Counted from the stretch's first letter, positions 7,927 through 17,103 are shown. The stretch: DNA of 64,000 nt from CAYVUB01 sp964454675 (GCA_964454675.1 CAYVUB010000007.1:37074-101073); one strand, 5' to 3'. Numbers and translations are program-made. Notes: generated from the letters alone by a model not told the origin.

Positions 7927-8769
7927 TTAAAACGCCCAATCTTTATAATCGCTTTTAGCTTCCAATTCATCCTCTAAATCATCATCCAACTCAGGAAAAA
8001 AGTCAATACCGGTAAGTGCTTCAATCTCATCAACAGATACCACAAACTTATACAATGGTAAGTTTGAATTCTCGTGCGGCAATAAAAAAGCAATCATCTT
8101 TACCTTGCCATTATTGGCATCCAAAATTATTTTATAAAAATAGTTTGGCACCGCTACATCTTCGTCGCCAATGGTTTGCATATCGCCTTTTAAAATGCCG
8201 CCTGTAACCACAAATACACCGTCATATTTATTTGCCCAATAGCGTCCTTTTTGCTCCAGAGTATTCCAGATGCCTGCATTGAAATCATTTTTTTGCGGAC
8301 TTATATTACTGGTCAAAAAGGTTTCATCGTGTGCTTCTTTACTGTATTTTCTATCACCTGCCGGACACAAATGCCCACGGTCAAAACCCGAGTTTTTATA
8401 ATTGCGCCAATGTGCCGCGCCGGTTTTTACGGCTTTGTCAACTTCAAAATACGGACGCTCAAAATTGGTATTGGACAAGTGTGATTTTTTGAGTTCATAC
8501 GCTACCCATTCGGCTTGCTCGTGAGCCTCGCTGTATGACAATGAATAGCCTTGATGATGTATAACCTGACCTGTGGTGCTTGCTGGCAAAAAGAACTCTT
8601 TGGTGTCAGGTTTTGGTGTGCTTCCTTGTTTGACAAAGCTTGAATTTTCCTTTTCGTTTAAGATAAATTCATAGCCATAAACGCCTAAAGCAATCAGAAC
8701 GGCAACTACAATATATAGGGTTTTTTTATTCAATTTAATCAAAATATACGACAAAAATTTACCACACAC
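7927..8769 (-). CDS. DNA/RNA non-specific endonuclease (DRGH family), membrane-anchored or exported
   Basis: Beta-beta-alpha metal (Serratia/EndoG-type) nuclease, 280 aa from a GTG start. The catalytic DRGH motif is at 130-133 (FDRGHLCPAGDRKYS), and TSNISPQKNDFNAGIWNTLE carries the metal-binding Asn. One hydrophobic segment at about 17-37 (TLYIVVAVLIALGVYGYEF) is a membrane anchor or signal sequence, placing the nuclease domain in the periplasm or outside. Substrate would be DNA and RNA without sequence preference. The GTG at 8769 is the first start in frame; a TTG just ahead of the hydrophobic segment is possible too. An 84-bp inverted repeat separates it from the upstream phosphatase gene, also on the minus strand. 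Confidence 0.88.
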   Translation of the reverse strand: MCGKFLSYILIKLNKKTLYIVVAVLIALGVYGYEFILNEKENSSFVKQGSTPKPDTKEFFLPASTTGQVIHHQGYSLSYSEAHEQAEWVAYELKKSHLSNTNFERPYFEVDKAVKTGAAHWRNYKNSGFDRGHLCPAGDRKYSKEAHDETFLTSNISPQKNDFNAGIWNTLEQKGRYWANKYDGVFVVTGGILKGDMQTIGDEDVAVPNYFYKIILDANNGKVKMIAFLLPHENSNLPLYKFVVSVDEIEALTGIDFFPELDDDLEDELEAKSDYKDWAF

Positions 8770-8770
8770 C

Positions 8771-8854
8771 TATCTGTCGAAAATCTCTCGAAAAGTCGCC
8801 AAGACGCTAAGAAAGTCACTTTTGGCTTTGCGACTTTGCGAGAGAAAACAGATA
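8771..8854. repeat. 84-bp interrupted inverted repeat (REP-like)
   Basis: The arms run TATCTGT (8771-8777) with ACAGATA (8848-8854) and continue inward through TCTCTCG/CGAGAG and AAAGTCGC/GCGACTTT, with a few unpaired bases. An inner GCCAA/TTGGC pair follows. It fills most of the gap between the nuclease and phosphatase genes. Similar gcgactttgcg hairpins are common between Bacteroidota genes. It could terminate the phosphatase transcript. Confidence 0.7.
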
Positions 8855-8874
8855 CACTTAAAGAACAAATAAAT

Positions 8875-10530
8875 TTAATCAAAAACAAATTCTAAAGGTT
8901 TACCCGTTGCGCCATTTGGAAAACTGATGCCTAATAATGCCGATATCGTCGGCGCAATATCCGGAATAACCGTTTTTTGAAATGTATGACCATGTTTGAT
9001 ACCTTTTCCGAAGAACAATAACGGTACATGCGTATCATAATTAAATGCCGAACCATGCGTGGAACCGGTTTTACTATAGGATATTACGGCAGGATCCAGC
9101 AAATATAACACATCACCCGAACGTTTCTGGTTGTAACCCATTTGCAATAAGGCTTCAACACCACTTGAATACATTGATCTTGAAATAGTTGAAGCCGTAT
9201 AAACATTGTCTATATGTTTGTATTTAAGAACCTCATCGGCAATAATCTGCTGAACCTTTTCAAGTTCCAGATTCATTTCGATAAGTTTTGCCCTGTTTAA
9301 AAATATCTGATTGTTTGAAATGTTTTCTACCAAATCTGCAGCACCAAACTTTGCCGTTACAAACTCATTGACATATTTTTTAAACGCACTGCTTTCAAAA
9401 TACCCTGCCGGAATCCTGTTGCTTTGCAAATAGGCAGGAACTTCAACAGCCGCATGGTCTGCCGATAAAAATACGGTGTATTGGTTTTTACCAACGTTGG
9501 CATCCAGATAATTAAACAATCGTTCCAGTTCTTTATCCAGACGAATGTAAACATCCTGAACTTCTTTGGAATTTACCCCAAAATTATGTCCTACATAATC
9601 CGGACTCGAGTAACTTATAGCCAATACATCTGTAAAATTATCTTTTCCAAGCTGCTCGCCGTCAATGGCTGCAAGCGCAAAATCGGTCGTGATATTATTA
9701 CCATAGGCCGACGCTTTTATAATTTCATAATTGCCGTTGTCTTTTTTAAGGGTTGCCAAATCATACGGAAACGTCGCGGTTTCTTTTCCTTTAAAACCGC
9801 CTTCAAACGTATTCAAATCACTTCCGCTTTCGGTATAGGTTGCAATATCATAATAGGTATCCCATACTTTAAAATAGCTGTCAACCAATCTTTTACTATT
9901 AAAATCTGTAACCCATTTTGGCAGTTCATCCATATAAAATGTACTCGAAATCCAGTTACCTTCATCTCTGCCATGAAACCAATAGGCGGCATTTGCCGTA
10001 TGTCCGGCAGGTAAAATAGCACCTCGGTCTTTTAAAGCAATACCTATTGTTTTGCCTTGCAATTGGGTAAACAGCCTGTTTTCATCAGCAAACGAGGTTG
10101 TTTTCATCCGGTGTGGCGACATTTGCCCGGCTTTATCTGTCGTTCCAACCGACTGCACTGTTTCGTCACCGGCACAATACACATATTTTTTTAGTTCCTT
10201 ATCAAACCAATCATTACCTATAATACCGTGATATTTGGGTGTTGTTCCCGTATAAACCGACGCATGTCCCGGACCTGTATAGGTAGGCACATAGTTGTAA
10301 TGGTTGTTTCTGCAATCAAAACCTTCATTCATCATGCGCTTAAAACCACCTTCGCCATATTTATTGTAAAAACGCGTTAAATAATCGTAGCGCATCTGGT
10401 CAACCACAATGCCTACAACAAGCTTAGGCTGTGTGACATTATCAGTATTTTTAACATTTGACGTTCTATTTTGCGACTGAATTACCACCGAAAACAAAAC
10501 GGCTATAAAGAGTAAAATTGTGTTTTTCAT
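8875..10530 (-). CDS. PafA-type alkaline phosphatase
   Basis: Alkaline phosphatase superfamily phosphomonoesterase of the PafA/PhoK type, which uses a Thr nucleophile and two zinc ions outside the cytoplasm. Visible are the first metal-site Asp in VVGIVVDQMRYD, the nucleophile segment PTYTGPGHASVYTGT (Thr85 from the chosen start), GNDWFDK, LKDRGAILPAGH with the PafA-type Lys/Arg pair, ISYSSPDYVGHNFG and LSADHAAVE. The Met at 10530 starts a clear signal peptide (KNTILLFIAVLFSVVIQSQ); two upstream Mets (10533, 10551) are less likely. Family enzymes release phosphate from many monoesters and are active without phosphate repression in flavobacteria. With the neighbouring nuclease it could recover phosphate from nucleic acids. 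Confidence 0.92.
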   Translation of the reverse strand: MKNTILLFIAVLFSVVIQSQNRTSNVKNTDNVTQPKLVVGIVVDQMRYDYLTRFYNKYGEGGFKRMMNEGFDCRNNHYNYVPTYTGPGHASVYTGTTPKYHGIIGNDWFDKELKKYVYCAGDETVQSVGTTDKAGQMSPHRMKTTSFADENRLFTQLQGKTIGIALKDRGAILPAGHTANAAYWFHGRDEGNWISSTFYMDELPKWVTDFNSKRLVDSYFKVWDTYYDIATYTESGSDLNTFEGGFKGKETATFPYDLATLKKDNGNYEIIKASAYGNNITTDFALAAIDGEQLGKDNFTDVLAISYSSPDYVGHNFGVNSKEVQDVYIRLDKELERLFNYLDANVGKNQYTVFLSADHAAVEVPAYLQSNRIPAGYFESSAFKKYVNEFVTAKFGAADLVENISNNQIFLNRAKLIEMNLELEKVQQIIADEVLKYKHIDNVYTASTISRSMYSSGVEALLQMGYNQKRSGDVLYLLDPAVISYSKTGSTHGSAFNYDTHVPLLFFGKGIKHGHTFQKTVIPDIAPTISALLGISFPNGATGKPLEFVFD

Positions 10531-10570
10531 CATTGAGTTTAATTGGCACATTCAAAAATACAGATTTTAA

Positions 10571-10758
10571 ACTGAAGTGGTTTAAACTTTTTTGATTGAA
10601 GCGAAAAATAGAGGTTTTTGTTCCAGATTTTAGCTTTTTTGAGCTGCATAGCAGAGCTACGAAGTAAAAAAACAGGTGAAACCCGCCTGCCGGACGGGCA
10701 GGTATGGGGCAAAAAGACCATTTTGCAGCCAATTGAAAAAAGTTTAAACCACTTCAGT
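10571..10758. mobile_element. MITE-like element with near-perfect terminal inverted repeats
   Basis: The ends are inverted repeats: 10571-10598 (ACTGAAGTGGTTTAAACT then TTTTT and GATTG) and 10730-10758, matching perfectly over the outer 23 bases and partly beyond. The 188-bp unit has no ORF of its own and contains an internal palindrome (CCTGCC/GGCAGG near 10686-10702). It lies between the phosphatase and mlaE starts and probably displaces or contains their promoters. Size, terminal repeats and lack of coding capacity fit a non-autonomous element. No target duplication is obvious. Confidence 0.65.
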
Positions 10759-10824
10759 ATCTTAATTTAAAATAAAGGTTAAATAACCCACAGATTTTTT
10801 AATTTAGCAACAACAAAATTATAT

Positions 10825-11562
10825 ATGAAATACCTACATAATATTGGTGCTTATTTCTTGATGATTAAAGAGATGTTTCGCAAGCCAACCAAATGGTCGG
10901 TCATGAAAACATTAATCCTGAAAGATGTTGACGATTTAATCATTGGTTCACTTGGCATCGTTGCTTTTATTTCCTTTTTTGTGGGCGGTGTTGTCACCAT
11001 TCAAACAGCACTGAATATTACAAACCCGATGATACCAAAATATTTAGTAGGTTTTGCTACACGGCAATCGGTAGTGCTGGAATTTGCACCAACATTCATT
11101 TCAATCATCATGGCGGGAAAAGTTGGCTCGTTTATTACCTCAAGCATAGGAACCATGCGGGTTACAGAACAAATTGACGCACTCGAAGTTATGGGTATCA
11201 ACTCTATAAACTATCTGGTATTCCCAAAATTTATTGCTTTGATGCTGTATCCTTTTGTGATTTCCATCGCGATGTTTTTAGGCATTCTTGGCGGCATGGC
11301 GGCTTGTGTGTATGGCGGTTTTAGCACCGTGGAAGATTACAACACGGGAATCCAAATGGATTTTATTCCGTTTCACATGGTGTATGCATTTATAAAAACT
11401 TTTGTATTTGCATTTGTACTGGCAACTATCCCATCATTTTACGGGTATTTTATGAAAGGCGGCGCACTCGAAGTTGGTAAAGCCAGCACCAAATCGTTTG
11501 TGTGGACCAGCGTGGTAATCATCCTTCTCAATTACATATTAACCCAATTATTATTAAGCTGA
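10825..11562 (+). CDS. mlaE: MlaE-family ABC transporter permease
   Basis: Permease of the MlaE family, 245 aa, with about five to six membrane segments and the family core (FATRQSVVLEFAPTFISI, then SFITSSIGTMRVTEQIDALEVMGI). MlaE-type permeases move phospholipids between the inner and outer membranes together with an ATPase and an MCE substrate-binding protein. The stop codon overlaps the start of the ATPase gene by one base (TGATG), so the two are translationally coupled. No MCE-domain protein is encoded next to them in this window, and in many Bacteroidota it lies elsewhere. Confidence 0.92.
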   Translation: MKYLHNIGAYFLMIKEMFRKPTKWSVMKTLILKDVDDLIIGSLGIVAFISFFVGGVVTIQTALNITNPMIPKYLVGFATRQSVVLEFAPTFISIIMAGKVGSFITSSIGTMRVTEQIDALEVMGINSINYLVFPKFIALMLYPFVISIAMFLGILGGMAACVYGGFSTVEDYNTGIQMDFIPFHMVYAFIKTFVFAFVLATIPSFYGYFMKGGALEVGKASTKSFVWTSVVIILLNYILTQLLLS

Positions 11563-12329
11563 TGATAGAAGTAAAAGACGTTCATAAATCATTTGGCAAT
11601 GCCCATATTTTAAAAGGCATCAGCACGACATTTGATACCGGCAAAACCAATTTGATTATTGGGCAGAGCGGTTCCGGGAAAACCGTTTTTTTGAAATGTT
11701 TATTAGGATTATTTGATATTGACGAAGGCTCTATTTCTTATGACGGCAAAATTTATTCTGAATTGAGCCGTGATGAACGACGTGATTTGCGTGCCGAAAT
11801 GGGTATGGTGTTTCAAGGCAGCGCACTGTTTGATTCCATGACCATTGAAGAAAACGTCATGTTCCCGTTACGGATGTTTACCAAACAGAGCCGAAGCGAA
11901 ATGCAGGATCGGGTTGATTTTGTTTTGAAGCGTGTCAACCTTGCCGATGCCCATAAAAAATTTCCGAGTGAAGCATCGGGCGGAATGCAAAAGCGTGTAG
12001 CCATTGCCAGAGCTATTGTAAACAATCCGAAATATTTGTTTTGTGACGAACCAAATTCGGGCTTAGACCCAAAAACGGCTATTGTAATTGATAATCTGAT
12101 TCAGGAAATTACTTTAGAATACAATATTACGACCATCATCAACTCTCACGATATGAACTCTGTAATGGAAATAGGTCAGAAAATAGTATTCTTAAAAGAT
12201 GGCCACAAAGCATGGGAAGGTTCTAACAAGACTATTTTCAGAACCGATAACGAAAGCGTTACGGACTTTGTGTATTCTTCTGAACTGTTCAAAAAAGTAC
12301 GCAAAATGTATCAGGAAGAAAACAGTTGA
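11562..12329 (+). CDS. mlaF: MlaF-type ABC transporter ATP-binding protein
   Basis: ATPase subunit of the lipid transporter, 255 aa. The Walker A motif is GQSGSGKT (34-41); the signature is ASGGMQKRVAIARA, Walker B is YLFCDEPNSGLDP and the switch histidine is in INSHDM. The start at 11562 is chosen because it gives the normal first strand MIEVKDVHKSFG and the one-base overlap with the permease stop; the frame stays open further upstream, but only inside the permease gene. The C-terminal 25 residues match the usual MlaF tail length. It would act at the cytoplasmic side of the inner membrane. The gene converges with the mannose-1-phosphate guanylyltransferase gene, leaving 8 bases between the stops. 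Confidence 0.93.
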   Translation: MIEVKDVHKSFGNAHILKGISTTFDTGKTNLIIGQSGSGKTVFLKCLLGLFDIDEGSISYDGKIYSELSRDERRDLRAEMGMVFQGSALFDSMTIEENVMFPLRMFTKQSRSEMQDRVDFVLKRVNLADAHKKFPSEASGGMQKRVAIARAIVNNPKYLFCDEPNSGLDPKTAIVIDNLIQEITLEYNITTIINSHDMNSVMEIGQKIVFLKDGHKAWEGSNKTIFRTDNESVTDFVYSSELFKKVRKMYQEENS

Positions 12330-12337
12330 TTTCTATT

Positions 12338-13408
12338 TTATTTGAATTGAGCCGTTGCTTTTTGCTGTAATTGCTTTATTTCCTGTTCTTTGGATTTTGG
12401 CACAATCATCAATACATCCTTACAATCAACGATAATATAATCATTCAAATCTGAAATCACGACTTTTTTTCCTGCGCCGGTACTTATCATATTCCCCGAA
12501 GCGTCCACCGTTAAAACCTGCGCATTAACCACGGCATTATTGCTTTCATCTTTCTCTAATTTCTCATACAAACTTCCCCAGGTGCCAAGGTCATTCCAAT
12601 CAAACGTTGCCGGAATGATAAAGACATTTTCAGAATTTTCCATGATAGCATAATCCACCGAAATATTTTCGGCTTTCGGATAATTTTCAGCAATAAAAAC
12701 ACTTTCTTCATCTGTATTATACACCGAAATCCCCGATTTGAAAAGCTCAAACAATTGCGGCTGATTTTTTTGAAAAGCAGCAATCACGCTTTTTACGCTC
12801 CACATAAAAATTCCGGCATTCCATAAAAAATTACCTTGTTCGATAAAGCTTTTTGCTGTGTTATAATCGGGTTTTTCCCTGAATTGATTGACAGGCTTTA
12901 TAGCATTTTCTGAAGTTTTGTCAAACTCAATATAGCCATAGCCCGTATTTGGGAATGTTGGTTGAATGCCAAGCGTCATCAAAGCATCATTATTGGTACA
13001 GAAATCAAAAGCCTGCTGTACGTTTTCAGTAAATGCGGTTTCGTCTTCAATCCAATGATCGCTTGGCGCAACAATCATCACCGCATCAGGGTTTTCCTTT
13101 TGTATTTTTAATGCCGCATACAAAATACAAGGTGCGGTATTGCGCATTGCCGGTTCTAAAACCACTTGTCGTTGGGTAACATCGGGCAATTGTTCAAATA
13201 CCAAATCATTATAAAGTTCATTGGTCAGAATGAAAATATTTTCTTTTGGAATCAAATGTGCCAAACGGTAAAATGTTTTTTGCAAAAGCGTATCACCAGT
13301 GCCAAGCATATCGTGAAACTGCTTCGGGAATGCTTGTGTGCTTACCGGCCAAAAGCGTGAGCCAACGCCACCTGCCATTAAAATTGCGTAATAATTTTTT
13401 TGCCCCAT
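12338..13408 (-). CDS. manC: Mannose-1-phosphate guanylyltransferase
   Basis: Nucleotidyltransferase making GDP-mannose from mannose-1-phosphate and GTP, 356 aa. It has the GT-A type start AILMAGGVGSRFWPVSTQ with the FPKQF substrate motif, then VAPSDHWI, GYGYIEF and FREKP, and a C-terminal left-handed helix segment. It lacks the fused phosphomannose isomerase domain of longer ManC proteins, as is normal in Bacteroidota. GDP-mannose feeds surface polysaccharide and glycan synthesis. It is transcribed alone here; the SprT-like gene upstream on the same strand is 78 bases away. A CCCC-AA-GGGG palindrome (13422-13438) lies just before the start. Confidence 0.93.
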   Translation of the reverse strand: MGQKNYYAILMAGGVGSRFWPVSTQAFPKQFHDMLGTGDTLLQKTFYRLAHLIPKENIFILTNELYNDLVFEQLPDVTQRQVVLEPAMRNTAPCILYAALKIQKENPDAVMIVAPSDHWIEDETAFTENVQQAFDFCTNNDALMTLGIQPTFPNTGYGYIEFDKTSENAIKPVNQFREKPDYNTAKSFIEQGNFLWNAGIFMWSVKSVIAAFQKNQPQLFELFKSGISVYNTDEESVFIAENYPKAENISVDYAIMENSENVFIIPATFDWNDLGTWGSLYEKLEKDESNNAVVNAQVLTVDASGNMISTGAGKKVVISDLNDYIIVDCKDVLMIVPKSKEQEIKQLQQKATAQFK

Positions 13409-13421
13409 TGTCTTTCAGACA

Positions 13422-13438
13422 TTTCCCCAAAGGGGAAA
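13422..13438. repeat. Short palindrome TTTCCCC-AA/GGGGAAA
   Basis: The inverted repeat TTTCCCC/GGGGAAA with a 3-base spacer lies between the sprT-like and manC genes. A related core, CCCCC-AA-GGGGAAA, occurs at 39014-39028. It may be a REP-like motif or a weak terminator for the sprT-like gene. Confidence 0.5.
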
Positions 13439-13486
13439 CTATTTTTAATTAAACTTTTATCTACTGATATTCTTATGAAAATACAG

Positions 13487-14122
13487 CTATTTTTTCACAA
13501 TCCCGAAAAAGTTCGGGACTGCTTCCGCAGGAATTAATGTTACCTCAGCATTCGGGTTAAACAAATATAACTTTCCTGAGCTGATTTCTACACATTCATA
13601 ACGCTTGGAGCGTTTTTCACCCATTTTAAAAACTCGTCCGTTATATAATTCAAACACACTTCCTTTTGGCACTTCAAAAATATAGGTTTTATCATTAGGT
13701 TGGTCAAATTGTTTTAATGCGAATGACAATTTTGCATCGGTATCACTACTTGCTTTTGGGTTTTTAAAATGCTTCGCCAAAAGCGGCAATAAATGGCTTG
13801 GGAATACATCCGGATTTAAAAACGGCAATATCAAATGTTGAAAGGTTTGCTTCCACTCAACTCCGTGAGGTTTTATATGTCGTCCGTTATGATTGTAAGC
13901 TTCAAAATGCGCAATTTCGTGTACTAATGTAATTAAAAACCGATAGGGATTCAAACTGGAATTAATCGTGATTTGATGCTTTCCATTGGGCAATGCTCTA
14001 TAATCACCGTGACGCGTTTTGCGTTCATTTTTGATTTTAACAGTGAGATTATCGTGCTGTAAAAGTTCTACAACTCTTGGAATAGCGTTATGCGGAATGT
14101 ATTCTTGAAGCGTATTGTGCAT
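13487..14122 (-). CDS. SprT-like domain protein (putative zinc-dependent protein)
   Basis: SprT-family protein, 211 aa. The zincin motif VHEIAHFEAY gives His68, Glu69 and His72, and HGVEW at 86-90 provides the likely third zinc ligand. An N-terminal domain of about 60 residues precedes it, and a C-terminal beta-rich segment (about 150-205) follows, with the basic patch GEKRSKRYECVEI. The eukaryotic relative Spartan cleaves DNA-protein crosslinks, but the function of bacterial SprT is not settled. No signal peptide, so cytoplasmic. It is 44 bases upstream of the triad 1 OmpA gene stop and is not obviously related to it. Confidence 0.85.
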   Translation of the reverse strand: MHNTLQEYIPHNAIPRVVELLQHDNLTVKIKNERKTRHGDYRALPNGKHQITINSSLNPYRFLITLVHEIAHFEAYNHNGRHIKPHGVEWKQTFQHLILPFLNPDVFPSHLLPLLAKHFKNPKASSDTDAKLSFALKQFDQPNDKTYIFEVPKGSVFELYNGRVFKMGEKRSKRYECVEISSGKLYLFNPNAEVTLIPAEAVPNFFGIVKK

Positions 14123-14166
14123 ACTGCAAAAATAAGGGAATTGTACCGAGAGTAAAAACTTTCTGG

Positions 14167-16188
14167 TTAATACTCCACAATTTCAAATTCGCTACGACGG
14201 TTCAATTGATGTTCTTCTTCTGTACAATCGAGCATTGGGCAAGGTACTATCGGGCTCAACTCGCCATAACCCTGAAACTGCATACGTCTTGCATTGACAA
14301 AACCTTCTAAAGCTAAATAATTTCGGGTAGATTCGGCACGACGCTCCGACAAAATCTGATTGTAACGAACGGTACCGCGACTGTCGGTATGCGAACTGAT
14401 TTTTAAACGAATATCCGGATAACGTTCTAATTTTTCAGCCAATTCATCCAAAATAATTTTAGAATCGGCTCTGATATTCCACATATCAAAGTCAAAATAA
14501 ATAGGCTCAAGCTCAAAAAACAGCTTGCCGTCTTTTTCAACAATTGGCGGGCCATCCGTATCCGTCAACATTTCAAAACGTTTTGGGTCTTCTTCTTTTA
14601 AATTTTTATCGATGCCTTTTTCTGCAATAACAGCTTCAACAGGATCAACCGGCAATGGTGGCGGTAATTGTTTTAAATACAATATATGTTTTTGGTCTTG
14701 TTCTTCTAAAACGGTTACTGACAATTCTCCCTTTTTATAAGCCTCATTTACAGCTTTCAATTGGTAATTGCCAGCCAATAAATTACGATTGAAACTTGCA
14801 ATAGAATCCAAGGTATTATCATAAATCATATTACCTTTTGCATCGAGCAATTCGACTTTTACATTTGGAATAAATGCTTTGGTAATAGCATCTCTTACTT
14901 CAAAAGTATTGATGTATTCCCTTATGAAAATTTCACCTATTTGTGTAAATTTGAAAATATCATCATTGGATTTATTTCTGTTGGAAGCAAAAAAACCTTC
15001 AGTTTCGTTGTAATAATTGATGTTAAAATCATCATATCTTGAATTGACAGGCGCGCCAAGATTGACAGGTGTTGTAAATGCTCCATCAACCCATTCCGAA
15101 ACAAAATTATCCAGCATACCCAATCCCAAATGACCGTTGGAGGCAAAAAACAGATTGCCACTTTCAGAAATAAATGGAAAATGTTCACGGTTTGGTGTAT
15201 TGATGGTCTCACCCAAATTTACCGGTTCACCAAAAGTATCGCCATTTATTTCAACATAATACAAGTCAAAACTCCCAAAACCACCATCCTGATTGGATGA
15301 AAAATAAAGCTTTTTACCATCAGGACTTAATGCCGGATGCTGGTATGAAAACTCACTGTTGTTGAATGGCAGTTTTTCCGGTTCTGTCCATTTTCCATCA
15401 GTAAACGTCGTTTTGTATAAATGGATATTGTTATTGGAATTGGCATCAAATTCTTTTTTGCCATCGGTATAATTGCTTCTGGATATATAAAGCGTAGTGC
15501 CGTCTTTACTGAAACAGAAATTACCTTCGTGAAGCCTGGAATTGATTTTTTTCGGTAATGGTTTTACACTGCCTATTGTATCTGTTTTTTCATTCACCTT
15601 AACGGCATAAATGTCTAAAAAAGGCTGGTGGGTCCATTTGTAGGTTTTACCAAAAAGCTGATTTTTATCTCTGTCTGATGTAAAATACACGCTGTCATTA
15701 AACTTTACCGCTCCAAAATCTGAAGCATCAGAATTAAAACTAACTTCTTTAACCGTATAATCGGGGTTTTTGAGCTTGAATTCTTCTATGGTTTCTATAG
15801 CTTGAGCCTTATCAAATGTTTGAGAAGTGTTTTCTTTATAAATCTGATAATAATCCAAAGCAGATTCGTAATCGCCCAAAACAGATAATACCTGGTATAA
15901 TTTAAAATGAAATTCGTTATCAATGGTTTTATCGGCTTCTATAAATTTTCCGCCAATTAAACGTTTTAAGTATAATGCAGCTTTTCTGTACTCAAAAATA
16001 TTATAATAGCATATCGAGATGTTTTCTAAATCTTTTTTCTTGTTTTTTCTGATTATATCTTCTTCATAATATTTTGCGGCATTGATATAATCTCCTTTTT
16101 CAAAAAAACGGTCAGCTCTTGATTTTTGTTGACCAAAAGTCACCTGAACCATACAAAATGCTATGATAATAATGAGTATCCCTTTCAT
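14167..16188 (-). CDS. PorE-like OmpA-family protein with TPR and beta-propeller (surface triad 1)
   Basis: Exported protein, 673 aa, with the order signal peptide (1-19), TPR helices (about 25-130), WD40-like PD40 propeller (about 150-415, repeats such as LSPDGKKLYFSSNQDGGFGSFDLYYV), carboxypeptidase-regulatory-like domain (about 420-505) and OmpA C-terminal peptidoglycan-binding domain (about 555-673, ending NRRSEFEIVEY). This order is that of PorE of the type IX secretion system, which links outer-membrane PorP-type proteins to peptidoglycan. The PorP/SprF gene ends only 2 bases upstream, and the adhesin precedes that, so the three form one operon. A paralogue with the same architecture is at 43484-45352. 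Confidence 0.9.
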   Translation of the reverse strand: MKGILIIIIAFCMVQVTFGQQKSRADRFFEKGDYINAAKYYEEDIIRKNKKKDLENISICYYNIFEYRKAALYLKRLIGGKFIEADKTIDNEFHFKLYQVLSVLGDYESALDYYQIYKENTSQTFDKAQAIETIEEFKLKNPDYTVKEVSFNSDASDFGAVKFNDSVYFTSDRDKNQLFGKTYKWTHQPFLDIYAVKVNEKTDTIGSVKPLPKKINSRLHEGNFCFSKDGTTLYISRSNYTDGKKEFDANSNNNIHLYKTTFTDGKWTEPEKLPFNNSEFSYQHPALSPDGKKLYFSSNQDGGFGSFDLYYVEINGDTFGEPVNLGETINTPNREHFPFISESGNLFFASNGHLGLGMLDNFVSEWVDGAFTTPVNLGAPVNSRYDDFNINYYNETEGFFASNRNKSNDDIFKFTQIGEIFIREYINTFEVRDAITKAFIPNVKVELLDAKGNMIYDNTLDSIASFNRNLLAGNYQLKAVNEAYKKGELSVTVLEEQDQKHILYLKQLPPPLPVDPVEAVIAEKGIDKNLKEEDPKRFEMLTDTDGPPIVEKDGKLFFELEPIYFDFDMWNIRADSKIILDELAEKLERYPDIRLKISSHTDSRGTVRYNQILSERRAESTRNYLALEGFVNARRMQFQGYGELSPIVPCPMLDCTEEEHQLNRRSEFEIVEY

Positions 16189-16190
16189 AT

Positions 16191-17102
16191 CTAATAAAAT
16201 CTTGGAGATGAATATTTTTTGCTTAAACCCAATATATCAAACGTGTATAGCAAAACAAACTCGTGGCTACCGTTGTTAAAATCATTCAATTGACTGGTAT
16301 TGAAATCGTATGCATAACCAATTTTCAAACTTGGTGTAATATTAAATCCTGCCAAACCTGCAATGGCATCCTGGTATCTGTAAGATACACCAATCTCAAA
16401 AACTTGATTAAATAAAGCATTTGCCGATACGTCAAAAGTTAACGGTGCACCAAAAGTTTGCTTAACCACGGCAGATGGTTTTAGTTTTATATTATCATTA
16501 ACATCAAACACATAACCACCAATCAAAAACAGATGTGGTTGGTTTTTGTAAAGCGCATCACTGTCAACGGTCAAATCCGCAGGAAAAAAATTGGGCGATG
16601 ACAATCCGATATAATAATGTTCTTTAAACACAAAAAAACCTGCACCAATGCCTAAAACCGTTTTATTGGTATTTTGAAATAACGGATCGGTACTTACATT
16701 GGTATTTGAAAAATCAAACCGTAAATTGTCCACACCTATTTTCATTCCGAAAGACACATTCAAATCATTTTTCAGCTTGATTTTATAGGCTACGTCAACA
16801 TTAAACACGTTTTCATTAAGCACTTTACCAATCCTGTCATTTAAGTAATTGACACTTAACTCAATTTTTTCATTTAAAGGAATATGTGCAAAAACATTGG
16901 CTGTTTTTGGTGCGCCATCCATTCCAACCCATTGCGTACGGTACAAACTTCCTACTTGTATCAACCCGGGTTCATCAATCACATATCCCGGATTGACAAC
17001 ACTCATATTATACATATACTGCGTATAATGCGGTTCTTGTTGTGCTATTGCAGATACACTGAACAGACCTACTAAACAAACTATGATTCTCATTCTATCC
17101 AT
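16191..17102 (-). CDS. PorP/SprF-family type IX secretion outer-membrane protein (surface triad 1)
   Basis: PorP/SprF family, 303 aa, beginning with a signal peptide (MRIIVCLVGLFSVSAIAQ after an MDR leader) and the diagnostic segment QEPHYTQYMYNMSVVNPGY. The rest is predicted outer-membrane beta-barrel, ending in an aromatic residue (SSPRFY) as expected for a barrel. In Flavobacterium johnsoniae, SprF is needed for secretion and attachment of the type B substrate SprB. Here the gene starts 1 base after the stop of a type B adhesin and ends 2 bases before the PorE-like gene. A cognate relationship with both is inferred from this arrangement. Confidence 0.93.
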   Translation of the reverse strand: MDRMRIIVCLVGLFSVSAIAQQEPHYTQYMYNMSVVNPGYVIDEPGLIQVGSLYRTQWVGMDGAPKTANVFAHIPLNEKIELSVNYLNDRIGKVLNENVFNVDVAYKIKLKNDLNVSFGMKIGVDNLRFDFSNTNVSTDPLFQNTNKTVLGIGAGFFVFKEHYYIGLSSPNFFPADLTVDSDALYKNQPHLFLIGGYVFDVNDNIKLKPSAVVKQTFGAPLTFDVSANALFNQVFEIGVSYRYQDAIAGLAGFNITPSLKIGYAYDFNTSQLNDFNNGSHEFVLLYTFDILGLSKKYSSPRFY

Positions 17103-17103
17103 T

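Noticed and set aside
13409..13486. Possible small RNA at the CCCC/GGGG palindrome
   Set aside because: Only a short palindrome is visible, with no promoter or conserved structure beyond it.
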